Part shown: one piece after another, positions 33,670 through 41,080 of the stretch
How positions within the stretch are numbered: position 1 is the first letter of the stretch
Layout of the letters: the number at the start of each line of letters is the position of its first letter
Origin: Neorhizobium huautlense
GTDB taxonomy: Bacteria; Pseudomonadota; Alphaproteobacteria; Rhizobiales; Rhizobiaceae
DNA length: 64,000 nucleotides
Direction of reading: 5' to 3'
Assembly (NCBI RefSeq): GCF_030811685.1
Contig: NZ_JAUSRF010000019.1
Span: forward strand, 37,065 to 101,064
Made by a program: the position numbers and the translations under genes
Notes under the pieces: model-generated
Database searches by the model: none
What the model was told of the DNA's origin: nothing
What the model saw: only the letters and a program-made list of their open reading frames with translations

Positions 33670-34869
33670 ATGAAAACCGCCGACCCCGAACTGATGCGCG
33701 CGATGAACCGGTTGAGCGTGCTGGATGCGATCCGGCGACACGGCCCGATTTCCCGCGTCGAGATTTCCGAACGCACAGAGCTTTCGACCACCACCGTTTC
33801 CGCCATCACCGGATCGTTGCTGGATGACGGCCTGATCCTGACCCGGCATGAAGGCGACATCCGCAACACAGCGGCGCGTGGGCGCCCGCGCGTGATGCTG
33901 GAGCTCAATCCGGCGGCAGCCCGTGTCGTTGGCGCAAAGATCACCGCCAGCCGCATGGTGTTCGTGGTCACCGATTTTTGCGGTGATGTACTGTCCACCC
34001 TGACCCTGCCGATCCGCATCGACCGCCAGCCGATCAGCGTGATCGCCGACCTGATCGAGGATGGCGTGCGACGCTGCGTCGTCGATGCCGAACTGTCGCT
34101 GAAGGATGTGCACAGCGTCTGCCTGGGCCTGCCCGGCGTGATCGAGCACCGCACCGGCCGCATCCGCTTCAGCCCGATCCTGAAGGATACCAATGTCGAT
34201 TTCGCCACCGAAATGTCGGCGCGGCTCGACACGCCGACAATCATCGAAAGCGATGCGACCGCGATCACGCTTGCCCATCACTGGTTCGGCAAGGCGCGCG
34301 ACCTCGAGGACATGGTGCTGATCTCGCTCGAACAGACACTTGGGCTGGGCGTACTGCACGAGGGCCGGCTGTTTCGTGGCGCCGGCGGCCTCAGCCACAA
34401 TCTCGGCGATCTGGTCCTCGGCATGGGAGAGGACGGCGTCGTGCGGCTTTCGGCCAAGGCGGGCGAAAATGCCATTCTGGCGGACCAGCGCGGCGACGGC
34501 GCCTTTGCCGAAGCAGTCAAACTCGGGCGCGGCATGGCGCATGCGCAGGCGCTGATCAAGGCGGAGGACAGCCAGCTGGTGACGGCGGCGATCCGGGCCG
34601 GCGAAGCGATCGGCCTCAGCATCGCCAATATAGTCACGCTGTTTGCGCCGCCGCGGGTCATTCTGGTCGGCACATCGCTGGCGCTCGGCGCGCCCTTCCT
34701 AAAGAGCCTCGGCGATGCCTATGCGCTTGCCATTCCACCATCCCTGCAGGGCGTCAGCGAACTCGTTTTTGACGATTCCAATGACGATTTCTGGGCCCGC
34801 GGCGCGGCCGCCGTGGCGCTTTACGAGCTCTATGAATCGCCCTGGAGCACGACCGGACCAGCGCGCTGA
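33670..34869 (+). CDS. ROK-family transcriptional regulator with degenerate zinc motif
   Basis: A 399-residue NagC/Mlc/XylR-like regulator: an N-terminal winged helix (NRLSVLDAIRRHGPISRVEI, then STTTVSAITGSLLDDGLI) and a C-terminal sugar-kinase-like ROK domain (RVVGAKITASRMVFVVTDF, LGLPGVIEHRTGRI, IIESDATAITLAHHWFG). The usual zinc-binding C-x-CG-x2-GC-x-E segment is missing; the stretch after GAGGLSHNLGDL runs MGEDGVVRLSAKAGENA without cysteines. So ligand coupling may be altered. I start at the ATG at 33670; the frame begins at a TTG at 33625 and neither has a strong ribosome-binding site. It is divergent from the importer and followed after 37 bp by the dehydrogenase gene. Confidence 0.85.
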   Translation: MKTADPELMRAMNRLSVLDAIRRHGPISRVEISERTELSTTTVSAITGSLLDDGLILTRHEGDIRNTAARGRPRVMLELNPAAARVVGAKITASRMVFVVTDFCGDVLSTLTLPIRIDRQPISVIADLIEDGVRRCVVDAELSLKDVHSVCLGLPGVIEHRTGRIRFSPILKDTNVDFATEMSARLDTPTIIESDATAITLAHHWFGKARDLEDMVLISLEQTLGLGVLHEGRLFRGAGGLSHNLGDLVLGMGEDGVVRLSAKAGENAILADQRGDGAFAEAVKLGRGMAHAQALIKAEDSQLVTAAIRAGEAIGLSIANIVTLFAPPRVILVGTSLALGAPFLKSLGDAYALAIPPSLQGVSELVFDDSNDDFWARGAAAVALYELYESPWSTTGPAR

Positions 34870-34906
34870 CACGCCACAGAAAACAATGCCATCGGGAGGA
34901 GACAAG

Positions 34907-36010
34907 ATGGATAAAGTCGGTATCGGCATCATCGGATGCGGCAATATTTCGGGCGCCTACCTGAAGGCCATGACCAGCGCCTTTGGCATTCTCGACATCA
35001 GAGGGCTGGCGGATCTCAACCGCGACATCGCCGAGGCGAAAGCGGCGGAATTCAACCTGCCCGTCAAGACGATCGACGAGCTTTTCGCCGATCCGAAGGT
35101 GGAGATCATCGTCAACCTGACGGTGCCAAAGGCACATGTGACCGTTGCCCTGCAGGCGCTGGACGCCGGCAAACACACCTATTCGGAAAAACCGCTCGGC
35201 ATCAATTTCGCCGAGGGCAAAAAACTCGCCGATGCCGCCAAGGCCAAGGGCCTGCGCATCGGTGCGGCACCAGATACGTTTCTCGGCGGCGGCCACCAGA
35301 CGGCACGCGCATTGATCGATCAGGGCGTGATCGGCATCCCCGTCGGCGGCACGGCCACCTTCATGTGCCCCGGCCATGAGCGCTGGCATCCCAATCCCGG
35401 CTTCTATTACGAGGTCGGCGGCGGCCCGATGCTCGACATGGGGCCCTATTACATCACCGATCTCGTCAACCTGCTCGGGCCGGTCTCCAAGGTTGCCGGT
35501 TTTGCCACGACACCGAGGTCGGAGCGCATCATCACCAGCGAACCACGTAATGGCGAGCGTGTTCCCGTGCAGGTGCCGACCCACGTCGCCGGCGTCATGG
35601 CCTTTGCCAATGGCGCCGTCGTGCAGATCGGCATGAGCTTTGATGTCGCCGGGCACAAGCATGTGCCGCTCGAGGTCTATGGCACCGAGGGCACCTTGAT
35701 CGTGCCCGACCCAAACCATTTTGGCGGCGAGGTTTCCTATCTGAAAAAGGGTGGGCAGTTCGAAGTGCAGCCGCTGACCCAGCCCTATGCCGACGGCAAT
35801 TATCGCTCGATCGGGGTGGCCGACATGGCCTTTGCCATCCGCAACAACCGGCCACACCGCGCCAATGGCGATCTGGCATTGCATGTTCTCGAGGTGATGG
35901 AAGCCTTCCATACCGCTTCGACCGAAGGCCGCACGATCGACATCACTACGGCGACGGAGCGCCCTGCCCCGCTGTCGGCTTCATTGAACGACGGAACGCT
36001 TGCGAACTGA
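34907..36010 (+). CDS. Gfo/Idh/MocA-family oxidoreductase
   Basis: A 367-residue NAD(P)-dependent sugar or polyol dehydrogenase. An N-terminal Rossmann motif GIGIIGCGNISGAYLKAM (residues 5-22) and the EKPLGINFAEGKKLADAA segment with the catalytic-family Lys-Pro are clear. GGGPMLDMGPYYITDLVNLL carries the D-x-G-x3 motif, with Tyr where many members have His. GGGAGGA precedes the ATG at 34907; the longer open frame from 34715 overlaps the ROK gene. Together with the ThuA-like gene 24 bp downstream it resembles the ThuA/ThuB pair of trehalose use, in which a Gfo/Idh enzyme makes a 3-keto sugar. Confidence 0.88.
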   Translation: MDKVGIGIIGCGNISGAYLKAMTSAFGILDIRGLADLNRDIAEAKAAEFNLPVKTIDELFADPKVEIIVNLTVPKAHVTVALQALDAGKHTYSEKPLGINFAEGKKLADAAKAKGLRIGAAPDTFLGGGHQTARALIDQGVIGIPVGGTATFMCPGHERWHPNPGFYYEVGGGPMLDMGPYYITDLVNLLGPVSKVAGFATTPRSERIITSEPRNGERVPVQVPTHVAGVMAFANGAVVQIGMSFDVAGHKHVPLEVYGTEGTLIVPDPNHFGGEVSYLKKGGQFEVQPLTQPYADGNYRSIGVADMAFAIRNNRPHRANGDLALHVLEVMEAFHTASTEGRTIDITTATERPAPLSASLNDGTLAN

Positions 36011-36034
36011 AGAATATCTGGAGGAGATAAAATC

Positions 36035-36676
36035 ATGCGGGAAGCACTTATCGTCTGGGGCGGCTGGAGCGGTCATGAGCCGGAGGAATGCGCGGCAGTC
36101 ATCAAGGGCATTTTGGAAGAAGACGGTTTCAAGGTCTATGTCGAGCACTCGACCGAGGCATTCGCCGACCCGTCCATCCACGACCTCAGTCTGATCGTGC
36201 CGATCATGACGATGTCGAAGATCGAGAAAGAAGAGGTGAAAAACCTCGCCGCGGCCGTTCAGGGCGGTGTCGGCATTGCCGGTTACCATGGCGGCGCGGG
36301 CGACGCGTTTCGCGAGTCCGTCGATTACCAGTTCATCATCGGCGGCCAGTGGGTGGCGCATCCCGGTAACATCATCGATTACACCGTCAACATCACCCGG
36401 CCGGACGACCCGCTAATGGAGGGGATCACGGATTTTCCATACACGTCCGAGCAATATTACATGCATGTCGACCCTTCCAACGAGGTGCTGGCAACCACGA
36501 CCTTTACCGGCGAGCATGCTTACTGGATCGATGGCGTCGTGATGCCGGTCGTATGGAAGCGGAAATACGGCGAAGGGCGGGTCTTCTATTCCGCACTCGG
36601 CCACGTGGCCAAGGAATTCGACGTGCCGCAGATGCGAACGATCTTTCGTCGTGGCGCCAACTGGGCGGCGCGTTGA
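36035..36676 (+). CDS. ThuA-domain protein
   Basis: A 213-residue protein of the ThuA (trehalose utilisation) family, a glutamine-amidotransferase-like fold. It reads EALIVWGGWSGHEPEECAAV, then an interior GIAGYHGGAGDAFRES and GGQWVAHPGNIIDY, with MPVVWKRKYGEGRVFYSALG near the C-terminus, all family signatures. GGAGG precedes the ATG. ThuA-like proteins often accompany Gfo/Idh dehydrogenases and sugar importers and are linked to 3-keto-glycoside metabolism; the exact reaction is unsettled. It is the last gene of the ROK operon, and a hairpin follows 20 bp after the stop. Confidence 0.88.
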   Translation: MREALIVWGGWSGHEPEECAAVIKGILEEDGFKVYVEHSTEAFADPSIHDLSLIVPIMTMSKIEKEEVKNLAAAVQGGVGIAGYHGGAGDAFRESVDYQFIIGGQWVAHPGNIIDYTVNITRPDDPLMEGITDFPYTSEQYYMHVDPSNEVLATTTFTGEHAYWIDGVVMPVVWKRKYGEGRVFYSALGHVAKEFDVPQMRTIFRRGANWAAR

Positions 36677-36695
36677 TCGAAAATTGCGAAGCTCA

Positions 36696-36719
36696 AGACG
36701 GCGGTCATGACTGCCGTCT
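36696..36719 (+). terminator. Hairpin after the ThuA operon
   Basis: AGACGGC (36696-36702) pairs with GCCGTCT (36713-36719) around GTCATGAC, 20 bp after the ThuA stop. There is no strong T-run, so its role as a terminator is probable rather than certain. Confidence 0.45.
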
Positions 36720-36913
36720 ATACTGACGATTAAAGCGCCATATACTTCGGCTCCACTGCTCATGCATCTTGGTCTTGATGGAGGCAGACCTCAGACCAAC
36801 CGATGCCACCGGTTTCGATCAATCGAACCGATAATTGTCGCATGCGATGCCGACAGGTCGATCTGACATCGCCGACAACCGGGTGACGTCCGCAGCAAAT
36901 AATCTGCAACGCA

Positions 36914-36938
36914 ATAGGCCGCACTTTGAGCGGCCTAT
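36914..36938. other. Strong hairpin in a 583-bp non-coding gap
   Basis: ATAGGCCGC-ACTTTGA-GCGGCCTAT is a perfect 9-bp stem with a 7-base loop. No T-run on either side. The surrounding gap 36677-37259 contains short frames but none with a recognisable product or ribosome-binding site; a looser inverted repeat lies at 36810-36830. Confidence 0.4.
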
Positions 36939-37211
36939 GAGAAAAAGCAGTTTCGGCCGTTCTTGCTGGCAGACTCCGTCGATGAGTTCGCAGCCCCTGA
37001 GCGCCATTTCCCTGTCGATCCAGTCCGTATTGAGTTTGCCGGCCTTAGGCGGGCGGCGGATGGATATCGGCCTGTTGCTACACAGTTATCAGCGATGGGG
37101 CGGTGATTAGGCGCGGGCTTTCGTGACGCGCGATGTGGAGCCGTACAGGCATCGTCGGTGGCAACAAGGCGAGCGTGATCCGTCAACGCTTTGACGTTCG
37201 GCATCGCCGGA

Positions 37212-37249
37212 TTGACAAACATCAGAAAACTTGTTTACTAGTATGCAAG
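37212..37249 (+). promoter_or_regulatory. Promoter and GntR operator of the first hexuronate module
   Basis: TTGACA at 37212-37217 is a perfect -35; a loose -10 (TACTAG) follows 18 bp later. The -10 region lies in ACTTG-TTT-ACTAGT-ATG-CAAG (37229-37249), a near-palindrome in which each half matches the site ACTAGTATACAAGT at 37948. A GntR dimer at this place would block transcription of its own gene. Confidence 0.6.
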
Positions 37250-37259
37250 AGGAAACAAA

Positions 37260-37952
37260 ATGACCCCAGCCAAGGACATGAGCATCCCGCGTGCGGCACC
37301 TGCAGTGCGAGAAATCTATGCGGGCCTGCGACAGCGGATCATCACGGGCAGCCTGATGCCTGGGGTCGGCATCTCGGAAGTGCAATTCTCCGAACAGCTG
37401 GGGGTAAGCCGCACGCCCGTTCGCGAGGTCTTTCGGCGATTGGCAGACGAAGGCTTCCTCAGAATCGTTCCGCAAGTTGGAACGTTTGTGGCACCGATCG
37501 AACTCCGCGCCGTCTATGATAGCCAGTTCGTGCGTGAGACCATGGAATGCCGAACAGTAACCCTTGCCTGTTCCAAGATTGATGTACGTGCAGCCGATGA
37601 ATTGCAGGACTTTTTGACCCTGCAGAAACGCGCCATCAGGGATAATGACCTTGCCCGTTTTTTCGATGCCGACGATCGCATGCATACCTATCTCATCGGT
37701 CTCGCAGGTTATCCGGCGATCTGGGAACTGATCCAGGGCGTCAAGGCACAGCTCGATCGGGTTCGTTACCTGTCGCTTGAAAGTGGCGATTGGTTGCACC
37801 GCATTTTCGAGCAGCATGAACTGATTGTTGCCCGTGTGATCGAGGCGGATGCCGAAAAGGCGGAGGCAGCCATGCGTGAGCATCTGCAGGCCGTTTTTCT
37901 GACGGTCGAACGTCTCGCCCAGAACAGGCCTGAGCTCTTCGAGGGCAACTAG
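37260..37952 (+). CDS. GntR-family regulator (FCD subfamily), first hexuronate module
   Basis: A 230-residue regulator: winged helix at the N-terminus (VREIYAGLRQRIITGSLMPG, then SEQLGVSRTPVREVFRRLAD) and an all-helical FCD ligand domain (FDADDRMHTYLIGLAG, FEQHELIVARVIEAD, AMREHLQAVFL) with the Asp/His residues that commonly bind a metal. GAGGAAACAAA precedes the ATG. It is paralogous to the GntR protein at 49440 (VGTFVAPIEL, LDRVRYL shared). Its stop codon lies inside an operator, and the binding-protein gene follows. The likely effector is a hexuronate or related sugar acid, by analogy with UxuR/ExuR and the uxuA/uxuB genes downstream. Confidence 0.88.
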   Translation: MTPAKDMSIPRAAPAVREIYAGLRQRIITGSLMPGVGISEVQFSEQLGVSRTPVREVFRRLADEGFLRIVPQVGTFVAPIELRAVYDSQFVRETMECRTVTLACSKIDVRAADELQDFLTLQKRAIRDNDLARFFDADDRMHTYLIGLAGYPAIWELIQGVKAQLDRVRYLSLESGDWLHRIFEQHELIVARVIEADAEKAEAAMREHLQAVFLTVERLAQNRPELFEGN

Positions 37953-37961
37953 TATACAAGT
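37948..37961. promoter_or_regulatory. GntR operator overlapping the gntR stop codon, before the importer
   Basis: ACTAGTATACAAGT at 37948-37961 contains the GTATAC core common in FCD-type GntR operators and matches 13 of 14 positions of the reverse strand of the site in front of gntR. The TAG at 37950 is the gntR stop. Its position 45 bp before the binding-protein ATG suggests separate control of the importer genes. Confidence 0.6.
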
Positions 37962-38005
37962 TCCGTAAATACCTCATCTCCAACGGCTATCGGGAGGATA
38001 TCGCC

Positions 38006-38842
38006 ATGATCGGGTCTAAAGTAATTTCAGGATTGACGCTGGCCGCATCTGTTTTTGCGTTCAGTGTCAGCGCCTTCGCAGCCGACGTGCCGGCCCCGGG
38101 CGTCAGCCCGCGTGTCGATGCCATCAAGAAGGCTGGCGTCCTGCGCGTCGGTGTTCTTGCCAACACGCCGTGGCTGGTCGAAAACACCACCGGTTCAGGC
38201 GATGCGTGGCAGGGTCCCGCATGGCTTCTCGCCCAGGAATATGCGACCCAGCTCGGCGTCACGTTGCAGCCCATTCCGGTCAGCCATGAAACCAAGGTTC
38301 CGGTTCTGGCATCCAACCAGGTCGATCTCAGCATCACGCCGCTGGCAGAGACACCGGAACGCCTGAAGGTCGTCGACTTCGTCCTCTATTCCAAGACCGC
38401 CGTTTGCGTCTTCGGCCGCAAGGACAACAAGAAGTTCGCGGAAGCGACCTCGGTCGACGCCGTCAACAATGCCGATTTCACCGTCGCCTACTTCATCGGC
38501 GGCGCCGAAGAAAACTGGGTCAAGGAACGCTTCCCGAACGCCAAGCTTCGCGGTGTCACCTCCTCCAGCGCCCCCGCCCCGATCGAAGAGATCATGGCCA
38601 AGCGCGCCGACGTCGCTGCGATCAATCGTGTGCAGTGGGTGCTTCTGAACAAGAAGGTTCCCGGCCTGACGGCACTGCCGCAGGAAAACAACTGCCAGGA
38701 TTCCAACGAAAAGGCCGCACCAGTCGGCCTCGCCGTCGACAAGGGCCAGGACGTCTTCGTCGAATGGCTGCGCGCCGTCGAAAAAGACATGCAGCCGAAA
38801 CTGACGGCCGATGAAGTCCGCATCGTTGATACGATGAAATAA
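38006..38842 (+). CDS. Polar-amino-acid-type ABC transporter substrate-binding protein
   Basis: A 278-residue family-3 receptor (PAAT class). Signal peptide MIGSKVISGLTLAASVFAFS with cleavage near AFAAD. The mature protein has the expected IKKAGVLRVGVLANTPWLVE opening, VPVLASNQVDLSITPLAETPER and a hinge region around ADFTVAYFIGGAEENW. PAAT receptors bind amino acids, opines and ectoines; here the operon also encodes mannonate dehydratase and a fructuronate-reductase-like enzyme. So the ligand may be an amino- or amino-acid-linked sugar acid (inference). GGGAGGATATC precedes the ATG. Confidence 0.87.
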   Translation: MIGSKVISGLTLAASVFAFSVSAFAADVPAPGVSPRVDAIKKAGVLRVGVLANTPWLVENTTGSGDAWQGPAWLLAQEYATQLGVTLQPIPVSHETKVPVLASNQVDLSITPLAETPERLKVVDFVLYSKTAVCVFGRKDNKKFAEATSVDAVNNADFTVAYFIGGAEENWVKERFPNAKLRGVTSSSAPAPIEEIMAKRADVAAINRVQWVLLNKKVPGLTALPQENNCQDSNEKAAPVGLAVDKGQDVFVEWLRAVEKDMQPKLTADEVRIVDTMK

Positions 38843-38851
38843 TAAGATACA

Positions 38852-38919
38852 GCCCGCGGTTCACCCGCGGGCATCTCACCCACATCGATCTCATCTTCCG
38901 CGCCCCGTCCGGGCGCGGA
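38852..38919. other. Two intercistronic hairpins after the PAAT receptor gene
   Basis: GCCCGCGG-TTCAC-CCGCGGGC at 38852-38872 and TCCGCGCCC-CGTCC-GGGCGCGGA at 38897-38919, both perfect, fill the 92-bp gap before the permease. They probably stabilise the receptor message or attenuate read-through to the permeases. Confidence 0.6.
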
Positions 38920-38934
38920 CAGGAGAACTGCGTC

Positions 38935-39600
38935 ATGGATTTTGATTTTTCGGCTGTCATCGACAGCTGGCAATATCTTGCAGGCGGACTGGGATTGACG
39001 CTGCTTCTCAGCGCGTTGACCGTCATATTGAGCCTGATATGCGGAGTGGCCGTCGCTCTCGGCCGGATGTACGGCCCAAAATGGCTATCCATTCCGCTGG
39101 TCTTCTACATCGATTCCATGCGGGCCATTCCGGTTCTGGTGGTCCTGGTGTGGATCTATTTCGCGCTGCCGCTTTTGACCGGGCTGAACCTGCCGCCCTT
39201 CTGGGCCGCGCTGGTTGCACTGACCTTCCACATTTCGGCCTATGTCGCCGAAATCGTGCGCGCCGGCATCGGTTCTGTGCGCGCAGGCCAGACACAGGCC
39301 GGCCTGGTGCTCGGCATGTCGGAAGCGCAGGTGATGCGCAAGATCGTGCTGCCGCAGGCGCTGATCCGCATGCTGCCGTCGATCGGCTCGATCATTTCGA
39401 TCACCATCAAGGATACGGCGATCGCGGCTGTTATCGCCGTGCCGGAACTGATGAAACGCACTGAAACCGTCTCCGGCCAGAGTTTCCGACCGATGGAGGC
39501 ATTCACCGTCGCGATGGTGGTGTATTTCCTTATCCTGTTCCCGGTCACGCGCCTCATCGACCTTCTTTATAAAAATATCGGTTACAGGGGGCGTTCATGA
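38935..39600 (+). CDS. PAAT ABC transporter permease (first)
   Basis: A 221-residue inner-membrane subunit of the HisM/HisQ type with about five TM helices. The family features FYIDSMRAIPVLVVLVWIYF and the EAA-like loop RAGQTQAGLVLGMSEAQVMR (about 118-137) are present, followed by IVLPQALIRMLPSIGS. AGGAGAA precedes the ATG. It overlaps the next permease by four bases. Confidence 0.9.
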   Translation: MDFDFSAVIDSWQYLAGGLGLTLLLSALTVILSLICGVAVALGRMYGPKWLSIPLVFYIDSMRAIPVLVVLVWIYFALPLLTGLNLPPFWAALVALTFHISAYVAEIVRAGIGSVRAGQTQAGLVLGMSEAQVMRKIVLPQALIRMLPSIGSIISITIKDTAIAAVIAVPELMKRTETVSGQSFRPMEAFTVAMVVYFLILFPVTRLIDLLYKNIGYRGRS

Positions 39601-40256
39601 ACCTCGACTGGAGTGTCGTCTGGCAATATTCGGGTGCTCTCGGGCAAGGTGTGGCAATCACGCTGGGCCTGACCTTCTGCACCATGCTGATTGCCATCCC
39701 CGGCGGGATCGTGCTGGCGCTGATGCGCCTCTCGAGCAACCGTCTCGTCAGTGGCGCCAGCGCCTGTTTCGTGGAATTCTTTCGCAACATTCCACTGATC
39801 CTTTTGGTGTACTGGACCTTTTACGTAATGCCGGTCTTTACCGACCTGTCGCTCTCGCCTTTCGCCACCGGTCTGCTGGCGCTGTCGCTCAATGTCTCCG
39901 CCTATAATTCGGAAACGTTCCGCGCCGGCATCAATTCGATCCGCAAGGGGCAGACGGAAGCTGCATTGGCATTGGGTATGAGCCAGACGGAAGCGATGCT
40001 GAAGATCGTGCTGCCGCAGGCCGCCCGCCGCGTGCTGCCGGTTCTCGCCAGCACCTGGGTATCGCTGTTCAAGGATACCTCGCTGGTGTCGGTCATCGCC
40101 GTCGGCGATCTTGCCCATACCGCGCTGGAAATCCGCGCACAGACCTTCCGCGTACTGGAAATGCTGACCGCAATGGCGGTGATCTACTGGCTGCTGGGTT
40201 ATCCGCAGGCCAAGCTGGTCGACCGCATCTACAAAAAATGGGGAGTGAAGGAATGA
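39597..40256 (+). CDS. PAAT ABC transporter permease (second)
   Basis: A 219-residue partner permease. It has the R-N-I-P-L motif (EFFRNIPLILLVYWTFY), the coupling loop KGQTEAALALGMSQTEAMLK and IVLPQAARRVLPVLAS. It pairs with the previous gene to form the channel and overlaps the ATPase gene by four bases, so three genes are translationally chained. Confidence 0.9.
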   Translation: MNLDWSVVWQYSGALGQGVAITLGLTFCTMLIAIPGGIVLALMRLSSNRLVSGASACFVEFFRNIPLILLVYWTFYVMPVFTDLSLSPFATGLLALSLNVSAYNSETFRAGINSIRKGQTEAALALGMSQTEAMLKIVLPQAARRVLPVLASTWVSLFKDTSLVSVIAVGDLAHTALEIRAQTFRVLEMLTAMAVIYWLLGYPQAKLVDRIYKKWGVKE

Positions 40257-41038
40257 CTGCCATGGCCGCAGAACTCCAGAACCGCAAGAATGCTGACCAG
40301 ACACCGGTCGTCGAATACCGCAGCATCCGCAAGCTTTACGGCGAGTTCGTCGCCATCGGATCGGTATCGGCGCGCGTCAACAAGGGCGAGGTCGTCTGCC
40401 TGATCGGACCGTCAGGCTCCGGCAAGTCAACGCTTCTGCGCACCACCAATGCTCTTGAGGAAATTCAGGGTGGTGACATCCTGATCGACGGCAAGCCGCT
40501 TCCCCCGAAGAAGGCCGATATCCGCAAGGTTCGCCAGCAGATGGGCATGGTGTTCCAGAACTTCGAGCTTTTCCCGCACAAGACCGTGCTGGAAAACATT
40601 ACCGTCGGGCCGCTCACGGTCTTGAAGGTGTCGGAGCAGGAAGCCCGCAAACGCGCCGTCGCTCTGCTGGAAAAAGTCGGCCTCTCCGACAAGGCCGACA
40701 AATATCCCGCCAATCTTTCCGGCGGGCAACAGCAGCGCGTCGCCATCGCCCGCGCGCTGGCCATGCAGCCGGACGTCATGCTTTTCGACGAACCGACGTC
40801 GGCGCTTGACCCGGAAACCATCGGCGAAGTGCTCAACGTGATGAAACGTCTGGCCGAGGAAGGCATGACGATGATCGTCGTCACCCACGAGATGACGTTT
40901 GCCCGCCGCGTCGCCGACTGGGTTATCGTCTTCGACCGTGGCAGCATCGTCGAGCAGGGTCCGCCCGCGCAGATTTTCGACAATCCGCAAGCCGACCGCA
41001 CCCGCGACTTTCTCAGCCATCTCGGCTGGGACGGTTGA
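40253..41038 (+). CDS. PAAT ABC transporter ATP-binding protein (GlnQ/HisP-like)
   Basis: A 261-residue ATPase: Walker A GPSGSGKSTLLRTTNALE, Q-loop MVFQNFELFPH, signature LSGGQQQRVAIARALAMQ, Walker B VMLFDEPTSALDPE and H-loop VVTHEMTFA. The absence of a TOBE-type extension is normal for this class. The frame starts at an ATG at 40238, but GGGAG spaced seven bases before the ATG at 40253 (overlapping the permease stop) is the better start. The uxuA gene follows after 42 bp. Confidence 0.92.
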   Translation: MTAMAAELQNRKNADQTPVVEYRSIRKLYGEFVAIGSVSARVNKGEVVCLIGPSGSGKSTLLRTTNALEEIQGGDILIDGKPLPPKKADIRKVRQQMGMVFQNFELFPHKTVLENITVGPLTVLKVSEQEARKRAVALLEKVGLSDKADKYPANLSGGQQQRVAIARALAMQPDVMLFDEPTSALDPETIGEVLNVMKRLAEEGMTMIVVTHEMTFARRVADWVIVFDRGSIVEQGPPAQIFDNPQADRTRDFLSHLGWDG

Positions 41039-41080
41039 CTGCCCTTTTCATCAGACATTTTAAATCCGGAGACCTTACAG

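Noticed and set aside
36835..37222. Overlapping short frames on both strands in the gap before the first GntR gene
   Set aside because: No ribosome-binding site, no recognisable product, and they run through a strong hairpin; treated as non-coding.
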